Shown: positions 25,159-35,901, numbered from the stretch's first letter. The stretch is 64,000 bases of DNA from Antarctobacter heliothermus (GCF_002237555.1 NZ_CP022540.1:4097001-4161000), one strand, 5' to 3'. The notes: generated by a model not told the origin, from the sequence alone. Translations and numbers: made by a program.

Positions 25159-26283
25159 TCAGAGAACCTCGTCTACGACCTTGCGCAACCGCGCCACGGT
25201 GCCATCGACGTCATAGAGCTTGTCCAGACCGAACAGCCCGATCCGGAAAGTTGAGAATTCCGCCGGCTCATCACATTGCAGCGGGACCCCCGCGGCGATC
25301 TGCATGCCCTGCGCGGCAAAGGCCTTGCCGGTCTTGACCTCAGGATCAGCGGTATAGCTGACCACCACACCCGGTGCGCCGAATCCCTCGGCGGCAACTG
25401 ATGTGACGCCCTTTTCGGCGAACATCGCACGCACCGCGTTGCCCAGCGCCCATTGCGCCTCTTTCAATTTGGCAAAGCCGTAGTCACGGGTTTCCAGCAT
25501 CGTGTCGCGGAAGGCGCGCAAGCTGTCTGTCGGCATAGTGGCATGATAGGCATGGCCGCCGTCCTCATAGGCCTTCATGATCTGATGCCATTTTTTCAGA
25601 TCCACGGCAAAGCTGTCTGATGTCGTCTCTTCCAACCGCGCCAAGGCGCGCTCGGACATCATCACCAGTCCGGCGCAGGGCGTGGCGGACCAGCCCTTTT
25701 GCGGGGCTGAGATCAACACATCGACGCCAGTCGCCTTCATATCAACCCAGACACAGCCCGACGCGATGCAGTCCAGTACCATCAGCGCGCCCACATCATG
25801 CGCGGCCTTAGCCAGGCGGGTCACATAATCGTCGGGCAGGATCACGCCGGCAGAGGTTTCCACATGCGGGGCAAAGACCACGTCCGGTTTGACCTCGGCG
25901 ATCTTGGCCTCGACCTCTTCGATCGGGGCGGGCGCAAAGGGCGCGTCCACTGCGTTGCCCGTGCGCCGGGCCTTCATCACCGTGGTGTCGCCACCGAAGC
26001 CGCCCGCGTCAAAGATCTGCGACCAGCGGAACGAGAACCAGCCGTTGCGCACGACCAACACATTGGCCCCTTGGCCAAACTGGCGAGCGACCGCCTCCAT
26101 CCCGTAGGTGCCGCCGCCGGGCACCACGGCCACCGCATCGGCGTTATACACCTCTTTCAACATGCCAGAGATGTCACGCATCACCTGCTGAAAGGCGGCG
26201 GACATGTGGTTGAGCGAGCGGTCGGTGAAGACGACCGAGAATTCTTCCATCCCCGTAGGGTCGATATCGTCGCGCAAGGCCAT
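25159..26283 (-). CDS. Class V aminotransferase (alanine/serine--glyoxylate aminotransferase-like)
   Basis: A 374-residue PLP enzyme. The start at 26283 has AGGAGG seven bases upstream. The cofactor lysine lies in VDVLISAPQKGWSATPCAGLV, the PLP-phosphate region is VPGGGTYGMEAVARQFGQG, and LMVLDCIASGCVWVDM provides the aspartate that contacts the pyridine ring. QIAAGVPLQCDEPAEFSTFRIGLFG closes the small domain. The family transfers amino groups from alanine, serine or related donors to glyoxylate or similar acceptors; the exact pair is not clear. It is convergent with the UbiH-like gene. Confidence 0.85.
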   Translation of the reverse strand: MALRDDIDPTGMEEFSVVFTDRSLNHMSAAFQQVMRDISGMLKEVYNADAVAVVPGGGTYGMEAVARQFGQGANVLVVRNGWFSFRWSQIFDAGGFGGDTTVMKARRTGNAVDAPFAPAPIEEVEAKIAEVKPDVVFAPHVETSAGVILPDDYVTRLAKAAHDVGALMVLDCIASGCVWVDMKATGVDVLISAPQKGWSATPCAGLVMMSERALARLEETTSDSFAVDLKKWHQIMKAYEDGGHAYHATMPTDSLRAFRDTMLETRDYGFAKLKEAQWALGNAVRAMFAEKGVTSVAAEGFGAPGVVVSYTADPEVKTGKAFAAQGMQIAAGVPLQCDEPAEFSTFRIGLFGLDKLYDVDGTVARLRKVVDEVL

Positions 26284-26368
26284 GGCGGTTCCTCCTGATT
26301 TCACATCCCGTGTTATCGCGCCCACGCCCGCGCGCAAGTCATGTGCCTGTGTCAGGCCGCCGCAGTCC

Positions 26369-26824
26369 TTATAACGGACCGGGCCGCCGTTCCTCGCTCA
26401 GCAGCACATTGGCGTCGATGTTTCCGACCCCGGGCAGAGTCATGACGCGCCTTCGCAGGACCCGTTCGAAATCAGCGATGTCCCGCGCCACGACGCGCAG
26501 GCGGTAGTCGAACAGGCCCAAAACCTGCTCGACGATCTGCACCTCGGGGATGGCGGTGGCGGCGCGTTCGAAATCCTCAAGGCTGACGCGTCCCTTGGTG
26601 GCCAGCTTGACGCCTAGAAAGACCGTCACGCCAAAACCCAGCACCGGGGCATCCAGATCCAGCCGCGCGCCGCGAAACACGCCCACCTCGCGCAGCCGCT
26701 TGATACGCCGCCAGCAGGCTGGTTGAGACAGGCCCAGGTCGCGTCCCAACGCCCCCGCAGAGGCCGTCGCATCCTCTGCCAAGGCCCGCACCAGCGCACG
26801 GTCGATGTCATCAAGCGTAATCAC
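26369..26824 (-). CDS. Lrp/AsnC-family regulator, downstream of a pair
   Basis: A 151-residue Lrp-type protein that starts with GTG at 26824, overlapping the stop of the upstream Lrp gene by four bases (GTGA). The N-terminal HTH is TASAGALGRDLGLSQPACWRRIKRLREVGVF. The C-terminal RAM domain has VTVFLGVKLATKGR and IVEQVLGLFDYRLRVVARDIADFE. Strict translational coupling suggests that the two regulators act together, possibly as a mixed oligomer. It differs widely in sequence from its neighbour, so this is not a recent duplication. Confidence 0.9.
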   Translation of the reverse strand: MITLDDIDRALVRALAEDATASAGALGRDLGLSQPACWRRIKRLREVGVFRGARLDLDAPVLGFGVTVFLGVKLATKGRVSLEDFERAATAIPEVQIVEQVLGLFDYRLRVVARDIADFERVLRRRVMTLPGVGNIDANVLLSEERRPGPL

Positions 26825-27276
26825 AGCGGCAGTGCCTCTTGTTCCTTGACCCGCGCCACATGCATCAGCGCCTCGATGTCGGAGATATGCGGCAGGGTCA
26901 GCAATCGTTCACGGTACAACTGCTGATAGTGACCCATGTCGCGGGCGATCACTGCAAGGCGGACATCCACCTGCCCCAGAAAGGTTTGGATCTCCAACAC
27001 CTCGGGCACCTCACGCGCGGCGGCGATGAATTCGTCAAACGCGCGGCTTTGCGTTTTGTCCAGTGTCACGCGCAACGACACCTCGACCTCATACCCCAGC
27101 GCCCGCCAGTCGATCACCCCGCGCACGCCCTTGAGGATGCCCGCACTCCGGAGCCGCTCCAGCCGCCGCGCAAGGGTCGAGGCAGTGACCCCTGCCCGTT
27201 CCGCCAACGCGCTGCCCGCCATTTCCGGTTCGACCATCATGTGGCGCAGAATGCGCCGGTCTGCGTCATCAAGCAT
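26821..27276 (-). CDS. Lrp/AsnC-family regulator, upstream of a pair
   Basis: A 151-residue Lrp-type protein. The start at 27276 (MLDDADRRILRHMMVEP) is chosen because homologues begin here; the frame is open far upstream only because it runs antisense to ilvC. The HTH is AGSALAERAGVTASTLARRLERLRSAGILKG. The RAM domain has EVSLRVTLDKTQSR and EIQTFLGQVDVRLAVIARDMGHY. It is divergent from ilvC with 150 bp between them, so control of branched-chain amino acid synthesis is plausible by position. It overlaps the second Lrp gene by four bases. Confidence 0.9.
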   Translation of the reverse strand: MLDDADRRILRHMMVEPEMAGSALAERAGVTASTLARRLERLRSAGILKGVRGVIDWRALGYEVEVSLRVTLDKTQSRAFDEFIAAAREVPEVLEIQTFLGQVDVRLAVIARDMGHYQQLYRERLLTLPHISDIEALMHVARVKEQEALPL

Positions 27277-27309
27277 GATTTCACCGCCGATCCCGTATAC
27301 TGAGAATGA

Positions 27310-28449
<1,140 letters not shown>

Positions 28450-28475
28450 GGCCTTCTCCTCAGCCAGAGAACACG

Positions 28476-28505
28476 GAAAACGCCCCCTTGCGGGGCGTTT
28501 TTTTG
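28476..28505 (+). terminator. Intrinsic terminator of ilvC
   Basis: AAAACGCCCC and GGGGCGTTTTTTT with a CTTGC loop, 27 bases after the stop. Stem strength and T-run are both good. Confidence 0.92.
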
Positions 28506-28664
28506 TCTGCCTTCTGACACTTAAAGAAATGATTTTTTCTTGGAAATACCTGCAGTGCCACTAGTCTGACGCGCGTTAACCTTTTGGCGACGTCTGTGAT
28601 GGCCCGCCCAAAACTTTGCCGATTCCGGCGCTGCATCTGCGCCAATTACATGAGGAAATTCCCG

Positions 28665-30197
28665 ATGGTCACCATTGTCGCCACCCAAACCACCGCCCTG
28701 ACAACTGTATCCAGCACGGACTACCTGCTGCCCGAAGGCGACATTCTGTCGTCGATCAACGACGGAATCGAATTCGGCAGCACAAATAGTATCAATTTTT
28801 ACGTCTACGGGACGATCGTCGCGGGGGCTGACGGGACCGACGACGCCACCGACGGAAGTGCCACCGACATCGCGATTGTCGTGGGACAGACCGGAAAGAT
28901 CATCGGCAGCAGCGACGGCATCGAACTGTTTGCCAGCAATGTGACGATCCTCAACAATGGCGAGGTCATAGGTTCCGGCGACAGCGCCATCCAAGTCTTA
29001 GGCGAAAACGCCGTGATCACCAACCACGGGATCGCCGACGGAGCCGCTGCGGGTGTCGCGCTGGACGGCTTAGGTGCCATTCTCAACAACACCGGCCTGA
29101 TCACCGGAACCCATGGCGTCTATATGAAGGACAGCTCGAACCGGATCATCAACTCCGGCAGCATCATCGGTGCGGGCGACCAGATCCCGAGCATCTCCTC
29201 GTCGAACTTGGATCTGGCCATCGGCATTTATTTTTCCGCCAGCACCGACGCGTTCGTTCGGAACACCGGTCTGATCGCGGGCCAAGACTACGCGATCTTT
29301 ACGGACGGGTCTAACGAGAGTTTCACCATCAACAACTCCGGCCAGATCCTGGGGGACATTGTCGGCGACAATGCCGCCCAGACCATCATCAACTCGGGGG
29401 TGATCACCGGCGACATCGATCTTGAAGAAGGGGCTGACCGCTACCTCGGCTCCGGGGCTGGCCTGACCACGGGTCAGGTCATCGGGGGCTCTGGCAATGA
29501 CACGCTGACAGGCGGCGAATTCGCCGACAACCTTGACGGCGGCGGCGATGACGACCAGTTGGTCGGCCGCGGTGGTGACGACGTGCTGGACGGCGGCACC
29601 GGCAATGACTTTATCCTTGGCGGCTCCGGCAATGACGACATCGACGGCGGCACCAACGACGACACGTTGAACGGCAATGCTGGCGACGACACGATCCTTG
29701 GCGACCTTGGCAACGACATCCTTGTCGGTCAGGACGGCAGCGACTTCCTCGACGGCGGCGGCAACGATGACACGATGGACGGTGGCAACGGCGACGACAT
29801 CCTTGAGGGTGGCGACGGCAATGACATCCTGCGCGGTCGAGCGGGTGAGGATGATCTGGCCGGAGGGCTGGGTCGCGACTATCTGACTGGCGGCGAAGGG
29901 GCGGACAATTTTGTCTTTCGCTCTATTGCGGGAACGGTTGCAGGCGCAAATCGCGATCAGATCATGGATTTCGAACAGGGCGTCGACACTATTGTTATTG
30001 CGGGCCTTAGCCCGGGTGTATTCGAATTCCGCGGCACCGCGGCCTTTGCCCCTTCAGGCAATCCAGAACTGCGCCTGAACGAAACCGCGACCGGATCGAC
30101 CATCGTCCAGATCGACAACAACGGTGACGGCGTGATCGACGCAGAGATCCGCGTTGGCGGGGTGACTGGCCTGACGGCGGATGATTTTGTGCTATAA
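28665..30197 (+). CDS. RTX-type secreted protein 1 of 4
   Basis: A 510-residue protein. The start at 28665 (MVTIVATQTTALTTV) follows GAGGAA with good spacing; an upstream frame start at 28584 has no ribosome site. Residues about 1-270 are low-complexity beta-helix-like repeats (many NSGxIxG and NNGEVIGSGDS units). Residues about 275-400 carry hemolysin-type Ca2+-binding nonapeptides (GGSGNDTLTGGEFADNL, GGTGNDFILGGSGNDD). The last 97 residues (NFVFRSIAG ... VGGVTGLTADDFVL) form a C-terminal type I secretion region. There is no N-terminal signal peptide, so export by a type I system encoded elsewhere is expected. It is the first of four tandem paralogues. Confidence 0.85.
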   Translation: MVTIVATQTTALTTVSSTDYLLPEGDILSSINDGIEFGSTNSINFYVYGTIVAGADGTDDATDGSATDIAIVVGQTGKIIGSSDGIELFASNVTILNNGEVIGSGDSAIQVLGENAVITNHGIADGAAAGVALDGLGAILNNTGLITGTHGVYMKDSSNRIINSGSIIGAGDQIPSISSSNLDLAIGIYFSASTDAFVRNTGLIAGQDYAIFTDGSNESFTINNSGQILGDIVGDNAAQTIINSGVITGDIDLEEGADRYLGSGAGLTTGQVIGGSGNDTLTGGEFADNLDGGGDDDQLVGRGGDDVLDGGTGNDFILGGSGNDDIDGGTNDDTLNGNAGDDTILGDLGNDILVGQDGSDFLDGGGNDDTMDGGNGDDILEGGDGNDILRGRAGEDDLAGGLGRDYLTGGEGADNFVFRSIAGTVAGANRDQIMDFEQGVDTIVIAGLSPGVFEFRGTAAFAPSGNPELRLNETATGSTIVQIDNNGDGVIDAEIRVGGVTGLTADDFVL

Positions 30198-30371
30198 AAT
30201 CCGCGCATCCCATCTGACAGCATCGGCGGCTTGGCGTATGCGCAGGCCGCCTTTGACAACAATTCTAGCCTTCTTGCAAAACTACCTTTAACCTATTTTT
30301 CGCAGTGACAAAAAGTTTCAAACCGTGCGCTCAGATCCGCGCATCGATCTATTTTTCAGGAGTTTGCCAAC

Positions 30372-31904
30372 ATGGCCACAACCTACACAGTTTTTTCAAC
30401 CGATGTCGTTCAAAACACGCCGATCCATTCCGCCGTCGCGGCGAACGACGAAATCCTGCTGGTCCGACAGGGTATCGAATTGATCTCCACAGACGCCTCG
30501 CAAGCCATCACTTCGATCGGATCAATTTCTGATGGCGGAAGCATGCAGCTGACAAATCACGGATTTATCGCCTCTGCTGGCAGTGCGATCAATTATAACG
30601 TCAGCACAGGGTTCGACCTGTACAACGGGGCAACAGGCGTCATCGGCTCATATGGCAGCGGTTCCGGCATCAGCACCTATACCGACTACGCTGCCTTTCA
30701 GAATGCAGGTGAAATATTTGGCGGACGCGGCGTGTATTTGTACAGTGCGCCGGGGGCCAGCGTCGATAATTCCGGCACCATAACAGGGACCGGAACCGCT
30801 GAATACGACGCTGCGATCTCCACCTATTCCTTCGGCAATCCCGCGTCGGACGCCCCGATCCGCATCACCAATTCCGGCTCACTGATCGGCGCCCACCACA
30901 GCGAGGCAAACGGAGGCGGACAATGGGCCATCTACATGGACGGGTATCTGGGCACCCTCGCGTATATCCGGGCGCATGTCATCAATTCCGGCGTGATCCA
31001 TGGCAATATCCAGATGGGCCGCTATGCCGACACCATTGGCAACAGCGCCGACATCCTTGGCGATCTCATCCTTGAAACCGGAGACGACATCGTTTCCAAC
31101 AGCGGCCTGATCGACGGCGACGTCCTGCTGGGCGACGGCGCGGACAGCTATTTCGGTCAGGGTCAGAGCGTGGTCACCGGGCAGGTTCTGGGCGCTGAAG
31201 GCGACGATACGCTGGCAGGCGGCGATCTTGCCGACGATCTGGACGGCGGCATCGACAATGATCTTTTGGTAGGTCGCGACGGCAGCGACCTGCTGGTCGG
31301 TGATAGCGGTGACGACATGCTGTTGGGCGGTGATGGCAATGACAGCCTGGACGGAGGCACTGGCAACGACACGCTCAACGGCAACGACGGGTCGGACAAC
31401 ATCGTGGGCGACACGGGCAACGACATCCTTGTTGGTCAGGACGGTAGCGATTTCCTGGATGGTGGCGCCGACAACGACACGATGGACGGCGGCAATGGTG
31501 ACGACACGCTGGAAGGCGGCTCCGGCAATGACATCCTGCGCGGTCGCGCGGGTGAGGATGAACTGGCCGGGGGCGAAGGGCTGGACTATCTGACCGGCGG
31601 TCAGGGTGCCGACAGCTTTGTCTTCCGCAGCATCGCCGACGCCGGAATCGGAGCAACCCGCGACCAAATCCTCGATTTTGAACAGGAGGTCGATGTGATT
31701 GTTGTGGCGGGCCTGTCGCCGGGCGTGTTTGAATTCAAGGGCACAGCCGCCTTCGCCCCCTCGGGCAACCCGGAACTGCGCCTGAATGAGACCGCGACCG
31801 GATCGACCATCGTGCAGATCGACAATAACGGCGACGGGGTCATCGACGCAGAGATCCGCGTTGGCGGCGTGACCGGGCTGACGGCGGATGACTTTGTGTT
31901 GTGA
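30372..31904 (+). CDS. RTX-type secreted protein 2 of 4
   Basis: A 510-residue paralogue with CAGGAG ten bases before the start. The N-terminal 270 residues (MATTYTVFSTDVVQNTPIH; LTNHGFIASAGSAIN; VDNSGTITGTGTAEY) keep the NSG-type turns but little identity with the other copies. RTX nonapeptides span residues about 275-400 (GAEGDDTLAGGDLADDL, GGDGNDSLDGGTGNDTL), and the C-terminal block is shared, ending DDFVL. This copy differs most from the others in the C-terminal block (SIADAGIGATRDQILDFEQE). It is separated from copy 1 by 174 bp, so each gene may have its own promoter. Confidence 0.85.
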   Translation: MATTYTVFSTDVVQNTPIHSAVAANDEILLVRQGIELISTDASQAITSIGSISDGGSMQLTNHGFIASAGSAINYNVSTGFDLYNGATGVIGSYGSGSGISTYTDYAAFQNAGEIFGGRGVYLYSAPGASVDNSGTITGTGTAEYDAAISTYSFGNPASDAPIRITNSGSLIGAHHSEANGGGQWAIYMDGYLGTLAYIRAHVINSGVIHGNIQMGRYADTIGNSADILGDLILETGDDIVSNSGLIDGDVLLGDGADSYFGQGQSVVTGQVLGAEGDDTLAGGDLADDLDGGIDNDLLVGRDGSDLLVGDSGDDMLLGGDGNDSLDGGTGNDTLNGNDGSDNIVGDTGNDILVGQDGSDFLDGGADNDTMDGGNGDDTLEGGSGNDILRGRAGEDELAGGEGLDYLTGGQGADSFVFRSIADAGIGATRDQILDFEQEVDVIVVAGLSPGVFEFKGTAAFAPSGNPELRLNETATGSTIVQIDNNGDGVIDAEIRVGGVTGLTADDFVL

Positions 31905-31977
31905 CCGGTCCGGGCCTGTCACCAGATCAGAGTTGCCTGAACTGAAAGATATAGCTAACGTTTTCATATAACTCTGC

Positions 31978-31999
31978 TTCACGCCCCTTTGGGCGTGAA
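31978..31999 (+). terminator. Hairpin between RTX genes 2 and 3
   Basis: TTCACGCCC and GGGCGTGAA pair over a four-base loop about 75 bp after RTX 2. The surrounding 31940-32090 segment is clearly AT-richer than the genes and may hold the promoter of RTX 3. No long T-run follows the hairpin. Confidence 0.5.
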
Positions 32000-32090
32000 T
32001 ATCCCATATAAAACAATAATTTAAAGACAGCGCTCACAGGCATTCTACCCGTCGAGTAGTTCAACATTCATCCTTATAGGAATAGTTATC

Positions 32091-33653
32091 ATGGCAGATT
32101 TCGGACTTGGAACTTTTTCGACAACGGCCAGAACGCTGGTCGGCAGCGAAAGCGGCTTTCTTGATCGTGACGGCACACTTCACGTTACCGGCAGTGACGC
32201 AATCTCAGCCACATTCGGCACCAACTGGGTGTCCAATCACGGCTTTATCTATGCCTATGGTGGCGGTTTTGCAGCCATTGATGCGGATGGTGGCGTCTTT
32301 GAACTGCTCAATGGCAAGGACGGTGTGATCGATGCCGAAAACCCCACCGGCGGCACGATCGACCTGAACCTGAGCACCTTTGCACAGTTGGTCAACCACG
32401 GGACTATCCATTCGGCGAACTCGGATGCGATCGAATTCTCCGATTCCGACGGCGGTGCCACTTTTCACCTGATCAACACCGGCGAGATCACCGCCAATGA
32501 CACCACTGCGCTGGATCTCAATGTTGGAACGGGCACCTTTCGGATCGACAATTCCGGTCTGATTTCATCCTCAGGCGCTACGATTGATGTCGACCAGGAC
32601 ATCGGGGGCATCGGCAATCATATCCTGATCAACTCTGGCCACATCGTTGGCAGTGGCGACGACGGAGCGAATTTTGCGATCGGGACATCTGGGGGGCTGC
32701 AGATCGCCAACAGCGGTACGATCACTGGATGGTCAGAAGCGATCCAATCCACCCGCGACAACATTGTACGTATTCTGAACACGGGTATTCTGGAGAGCAT
32801 CGGAACGGACATTGCGGTCAATATCGAAGGTGGCACCGATGTCATCCGAAACGCCGGTCACATTTTGGGCGACGTCTATATGGGCGGGGGCACCGACCTG
32901 TTCGAGGGCACTGGCGGTGTGGTCAATGGCACTGTCTACGGCGAAAGCGGTAACGACACGCTGGCTGGCGGCGAAGAGGCCGACAAACTGGATGGCGGCG
33001 GCGACGACGACAAACTGGTCGGGCGCGGCGGTGACGATTACCTCAACGGTGGCAGCGGCAGTGACGTCATTCTCGGCGGTGCGGGCAATGACGAGATCGA
33101 CGGTGGCACCAACAGTGACACACTGAACGGAAATTCAGGCGACGACACCATTTTTGGCAATCTCGACAGTGACCTGCTTGTCGGTCAGGACGGCAGCGAC
33201 TTTCTGGATGGCGGCAATCAAGACGATCTTCTGGACGGCGGCAACGGTGACGACACACTGGAAGGCGGTGACGGCAACGACATCCTGCGTGGTCGCGCGG
33301 GTGAGGACGATCTGGCCGGGGGTCTCGGCAGGGACCTGCTGACTGGCGGCGAAGGGGCGGACAATTTTGTCTTTCGCTCTATTGCGGGAACTGTTGCTGG
33401 CGCAAATCGCGACCAGATCATGGATTTCGAACAGGGCGTCGATACCATTGTCATCGCGGGGCTTAGCCCGGGTGTGTTCGAATTCCGCGGCACCGCGGCC
33501 TTTGCGCCCTCGGGCAACCCGGAAATTCGCCTGAATGAGACCGCCACCGGGTCGACCATCGTTCAGATCGATAACAACGGTGACGGCACCATCGACGCAG
33601 AAATTCGCGTCGGCGGCGTCACCGGGCTGACGGCGGATGATTTCGTGCTGTAA
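32091..33653 (+). CDS. RTX-type secreted protein 3 of 4
   Basis: A 520-residue paralogue with an AGGA ribosome site ten bases before the start. It opens MADFGLGTFSTTARTLVGSE, similar to copy 4 (MADFTLTGYSTAPQTLLGNE) but not to copies 1 and 2. Residues about 20-280 have repeated NHGxI, NSGxI and NTGxI turns; RTX nonapeptides follow (GESGNDTLAGGEEADKL, GGAGNDEIDGGTNSDTL). Its C-terminal 100 residues are nearly identical to copy 1, including at DNA level (long identical runs from 33355). No signal peptide is seen. The gene lies 186 bp after copy 2. Confidence 0.85.
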   Translation: MADFGLGTFSTTARTLVGSESGFLDRDGTLHVTGSDAISATFGTNWVSNHGFIYAYGGGFAAIDADGGVFELLNGKDGVIDAENPTGGTIDLNLSTFAQLVNHGTIHSANSDAIEFSDSDGGATFHLINTGEITANDTTALDLNVGTGTFRIDNSGLISSSGATIDVDQDIGGIGNHILINSGHIVGSGDDGANFAIGTSGGLQIANSGTITGWSEAIQSTRDNIVRILNTGILESIGTDIAVNIEGGTDVIRNAGHILGDVYMGGGTDLFEGTGGVVNGTVYGESGNDTLAGGEEADKLDGGGDDDKLVGRGGDDYLNGGSGSDVILGGAGNDEIDGGTNSDTLNGNSGDDTIFGNLDSDLLVGQDGSDFLDGGNQDDLLDGGNGDDTLEGGDGNDILRGRAGEDDLAGGLGRDLLTGGEGADNFVFRSIAGTVAGANRDQIMDFEQGVDTIVIAGLSPGVFEFRGTAAFAPSGNPEIRLNETATGSTIVQIDNNGDGTIDAEIRVGGVTGLTADDFVL

Positions 33654-33841
33654 TCCGCCGACGTCACAAACGCGACCTACGTGGTCTGCCTGAAGTTGTG
33701 TTAAATTTGACTACGCGGTCCAACATTTGACCGTTGCGGGCAGGGATTTGTTTCAAATCTCTGCCTCTGTTCGGACTGTTTTCAGATCGGTCAGCGACGC
33801 GTCTTTTTCGGATCATTGCATTTCGTAGAAGGACAATTCCA

Positions 33842-35248
33842 ATGGCAGACTTTACACTTACCGGCTATTCGACCGCCCCGCAGACGCTTTTGGGCAACGA
33901 AACCGGCATATTGACAGATCAGGACGCCAATCTTGTCGTCAATACTGACGCCGTTATCTCGGCGGGGCCGGGCACAAACTATCTATATGTGAACGGCTCG
34001 ATCGTGGCACACTCCAGTCTAAGCGGCAGTGCCGTGCAGCACTCCGGTGCCAACCTCTATGTCTTTGTCGGGCCATCCGGCACGGTCACGTCACTTGAAA
34101 CGGACACGTTCGATATCCAGGGCACCGGCAACTTTAACCTGGTGAACGATGGCACCATCATGTCCAATGACGACGCCATCGATTCACGCGTTTCCGATAC
34201 CGGCGGTACAAACCGCCTTGTGAACAGCGGCAAGATCGTTGCCCTGTCCACTGCCGTCGCTTTCGATGGCGGCACTGGAACCCAATATATCTCGAACTCC
34301 GGCACGATTGAGGGGGGAACCAACGGTGTCTTTTCGAATTGGGAAATCGGGTCCACGGGTTCGAGCTATTTAAACAACACGGGGATCGTCTCGGGGCTGA
34401 CGTATTCATACACTTCGGGCAGCGGCACGGGGCGTGACTACATCTACAATTCCGGGATCATGGATGGCAACATTATAACCGGGACGGGCAACGACCGGTA
34501 CGAAGGTCCAGGCGTCTTGCGCGGCGAATACTTCGCAGGCAACGGCAATGACACGGCCGCAGGCGGCGCCTCGACCGATGTGTTCCGGGGCGGCAATGAC
34601 AATGACCTGCTGGTGGGCCGAGGCGGCGACGACAGCCTGTTCGGCGACAATGGTCTGGACACGCTTCTGGGTGGCGATGGCAACGACCGGGTCGAAGGCG
34701 GCGCTGACAATGACACGCTCAACGGCAACGCCGGTGACGATACTCTGCTGGGCGGTGCGGGCAACGATCTGCTGGTCGGACAGGACGGCAGCGACCTCCT
34801 TGAAGGCGGAGCCGACAATGACACGATGGACGGCGGCAACGGTGACGACATTCTAGAAGGCGGTGACGGCAATGACGTCCTGCGCGGTCGCGCGGGTGAG
34901 GATGACCTTGCGGGCGGATTGGGCCGCGACTACCTGACCGGCGGCGCAGGGGCGGACAATTTTGTCTTTCGTTCAGTGGCTGAAACCGTGGCGGGCGCAA
35001 ACCGCGACCAGATCCTTGATTTCGAACAGGGTGTCGACACCATTGTCATTGCGGGGCTTAGCCCGGGCGTGTTCGAATTCCGCGGCACTGCGGCCTTTGC
35101 CCCCTCGGGCAACCCCGAAATCCGCATGAATGAGACCGCCACCGGGTCGACCATTGTGCAAATCGACAACAACGGTGACGGCGTGATCGACGCCGAAATC
35201 CGCGTTGGCGGCGTGACCGGGTTGACGGCGGATGATTTCGTGCTCTGA
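33842..35248 (+). CDS. RTX-type secreted protein 4 of 4
   Basis: A 468-residue paralogue, the shortest. The start at 33842 follows AAGGACAATTCC; the frame start at 33734 has no ribosome site and gives an unrelated leader. The N-terminal region (residues about 1-225) has fewer NSG-type turns (VNSGKIVALSTAVAF, YNSGIMDGNIITG). RTX nonapeptides run from about residue 233 to 365 (GNGNDTAAGGASTDVF, GGDGNDRVEGGADNDTL), and the C-terminal block (SVAETVAGANRDQILDFEQG ... DDFVL) is shared. A GC-rich hairpin without T-run follows (35262-35281). It is the last of the array. Confidence 0.85.
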   Translation: MADFTLTGYSTAPQTLLGNETGILTDQDANLVVNTDAVISAGPGTNYLYVNGSIVAHSSLSGSAVQHSGANLYVFVGPSGTVTSLETDTFDIQGTGNFNLVNDGTIMSNDDAIDSRVSDTGGTNRLVNSGKIVALSTAVAFDGGTGTQYISNSGTIEGGTNGVFSNWEIGSTGSSYLNNTGIVSGLTYSYTSGSGTGRDYIYNSGIMDGNIITGTGNDRYEGPGVLRGEYFAGNGNDTAAGGASTDVFRGGNDNDLLVGRGGDDSLFGDNGLDTLLGGDGNDRVEGGADNDTLNGNAGDDTLLGGAGNDLLVGQDGSDLLEGGADNDTMDGGNGDDILEGGDGNDVLRGRAGEDDLAGGLGRDYLTGGAGADNFVFRSVAETVAGANRDQILDFEQGVDTIVIAGLSPGVFEFRGTAAFAPSGNPEIRMNETATGSTIVQIDNNGDGVIDAEIRVGGVTGLTADDFVL

Positions 35249-35337
35249 CGGCACGAAGGCGGGGGCCGTGCGCCCCCGCTCCTGGCCTGTGCGGGATTGC
35301 GGATTGTTATCTTATAACGCGCCCCCATTTCCCCTGC

Positions 35338-35901
35338 ATGACCCAAGACATCGAAACCCGCAGCGGCCTGCCTGAAGACATGCAGACCCTGCTGCGGACC
35401 TTGCCACGCGATGGCTGGCACAGGCATCCGCATCTCTCCGACAGCACCCGCAACTGGATGCGCGCCCATCAGGGCTTTCGCCAGTTGGGACAGATCGTGC
35501 TGGACGACACAGAGGCCTTTCTGGACGGCCAGACCGAGGACCAAACCTATGCCGGGCGTCTGGCGCATTTTGGCAACGTGCTGGTGCGCAACCTGCATGG
35601 TCATCACACCTGGGAGGACCGCAAGTTCTTTCCAGAACTCGAAGGTGCTGACCCTCGCTTTGCCGATGGGTTGCAGATGCTGGAAAGCGATCATGTGGCT
35701 CTGGACAACCTGCTGGACCGCTTCACACGCGCCGCAAACCGGACCGTGCAACTGGCCACACTGGACCCACGCCAAATGAGCGAAGAGGCGCGTCCCGTGC
35801 GCGACATGGTCGAAACGCTAGGCGGTTTCCTAAACCGGCACCTGACCGACGAAGAGGATCTGGTGGTGCCGATCCTGCTGCATCACCGCCTGCGCGACTG
35901 A
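35338..35901 (+). CDS. Hemerythrin domain protein
   Basis: A 187-residue helical protein with the pattern of a hemerythrin-like HHE domain: HRHPHLSDSTRNWMRAHQGF, LHGHHTWEDRKFFPEL, SDHVALDNLLDRF and NRHLTDEEDLVVPILLHH. The histidines and acidic residues are placed to bind a di-iron site. Such proteins sense or handle oxygen, nitric oxide or iron. There is no DNA-binding or signalling domain attached. It stands alone after the RTX array; the 90-bp gap holds a GC hairpin. Confidence 0.82.
   Translation: MTQDIETRSGLPEDMQTLLRTLPRDGWHRHPHLSDSTRNWMRAHQGFRQLGQIVLDDTEAFLDGQTEDQTYAGRLAHFGNVLVRNLHGHHTWEDRKFFPELEGADPRFADGLQMLESDHVALDNLLDRFTRAANRTVQLATLDPRQMSEEARPVRDMVETLGGFLNRHLTDEEDLVVPILLHHRLRD

Noticed and set aside
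30879..31982. A 367-residue minus-strand frame opposite RTX gene 2
   Set aside because: It is a shadow of the GC-rich RTX repeats: the plus-strand frame has the Ca2+-binding motifs and secretion end, and the minus frame has no recognisable family.
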